Shown: positions 61,527-64,000 of the stretch, piece after piece | How the letters are laid out: each line of letters opens with the position of its first letter | How positions within the stretch are numbered: the first letter of the stretch is position 1 | Source of the DNA: Olsenella sp. KH3B4 | GTDB lineage: Bacteria > Actinomycetota > Coriobacteriia > Coriobacteriales > Atopobiaceae | Assembly: GCA_900111695.1 (NCBI GenBank) | Contig: FOHD01000002.1 | Span: forward strand, 62,001-126,000 | Reading direction: 5' to 3' | DNA length: 64,000 nt | Made by a program: the position numbers and the translations under genes | Notes under the pieces: generated by a model | Databases searched by the model: none | What the model saw: the letters and a program-made list of their open reading frames with translations, nothing else | Told to the model about the DNA's origin: nothing

Positions 61527-64000
<2,474 letters not shown>

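Overview
The window is high-GC, gene-dense bacterial DNA with short spacers and strong Shine-Dalgarno sites. Its gene content is that of a fermentative anaerobe: an [FeFe] hydrogenase, pyruvate formate-lyase with its activase, PTS sugar uptake and an IscU-like/GGGtGRT gene pair. I read it as Coriobacteriia, most likely Atopobiaceae (Olsenella-like). This is inferred from gene content and not from a marker gene. No rRNA or tRNA gene, transposase, integrase or cas gene was seen.

Layout. 1-1.0 kb: the start of an RsmJ-like methyltransferase and an ABC ATPase. 1.2-7.6 kb: threonine dehydratase facing a leuA-leuC-leuD-leuB operon that has a leader peptide and alternative stems. 8.1-16.0 kb: NudC, DegV, a DMT transporter, an Fe-S scaffold plus GGGtGRT protein, an aquaglyceroporin, glutamate racemase and an FKBP isomerase. 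16.3-19.8 kb: a two-gene hydrogenase. 20.0-25.4 kb: DUF1893, ECF S component, MetY, FumC and a SixA-CHAD fusion. 25.7-27.0 kb: an esterase with a histone-H1-like tail. 27.2-37.8 kb: an eight-gene Dlt-like surface-acylation cluster. 38.5-46.8 kb: ATP-grasp, GNAT, nitroreductase, DUF1304, CPBP protease, ABC exporter with a divergent AraC regulator, cupin and an FNR-like regulator. 47.3-50.4 kb: pflA-pflB behind a consensus FNR box. 50.6-57.5 kb: a lower-GC island with a drug-type MFS pump and a beta-glucoside PTS operon. 57.8-61.0 kb: a GH2 hydrolase with an MFS carrier. 61.5 kb to the end: a UvrA-like protein without the UvrB-binding segment.

The most notable system is the 27.2-37.8 kb cluster. 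It joins an amino-acid-adenylating enzyme, a carrier protein and two MBOAT/SGNH export pairs, as in D-alanylation, but also encodes a fold-III PLP decarboxylase and a third SGNH protein. A reasonable hypothesis is that a carrier-bound amino acid is decarboxylated before transfer to a surface polymer.

The second theme is the spacers. They are full of inverted-repeat elements: a 78-bp palindrome family (three copies), nested double inverted repeats (three loci), a 61-bp-period palindromic tandem repeat at two loci, and a 76-79-bp element whose two copies bracket the low-GC island.
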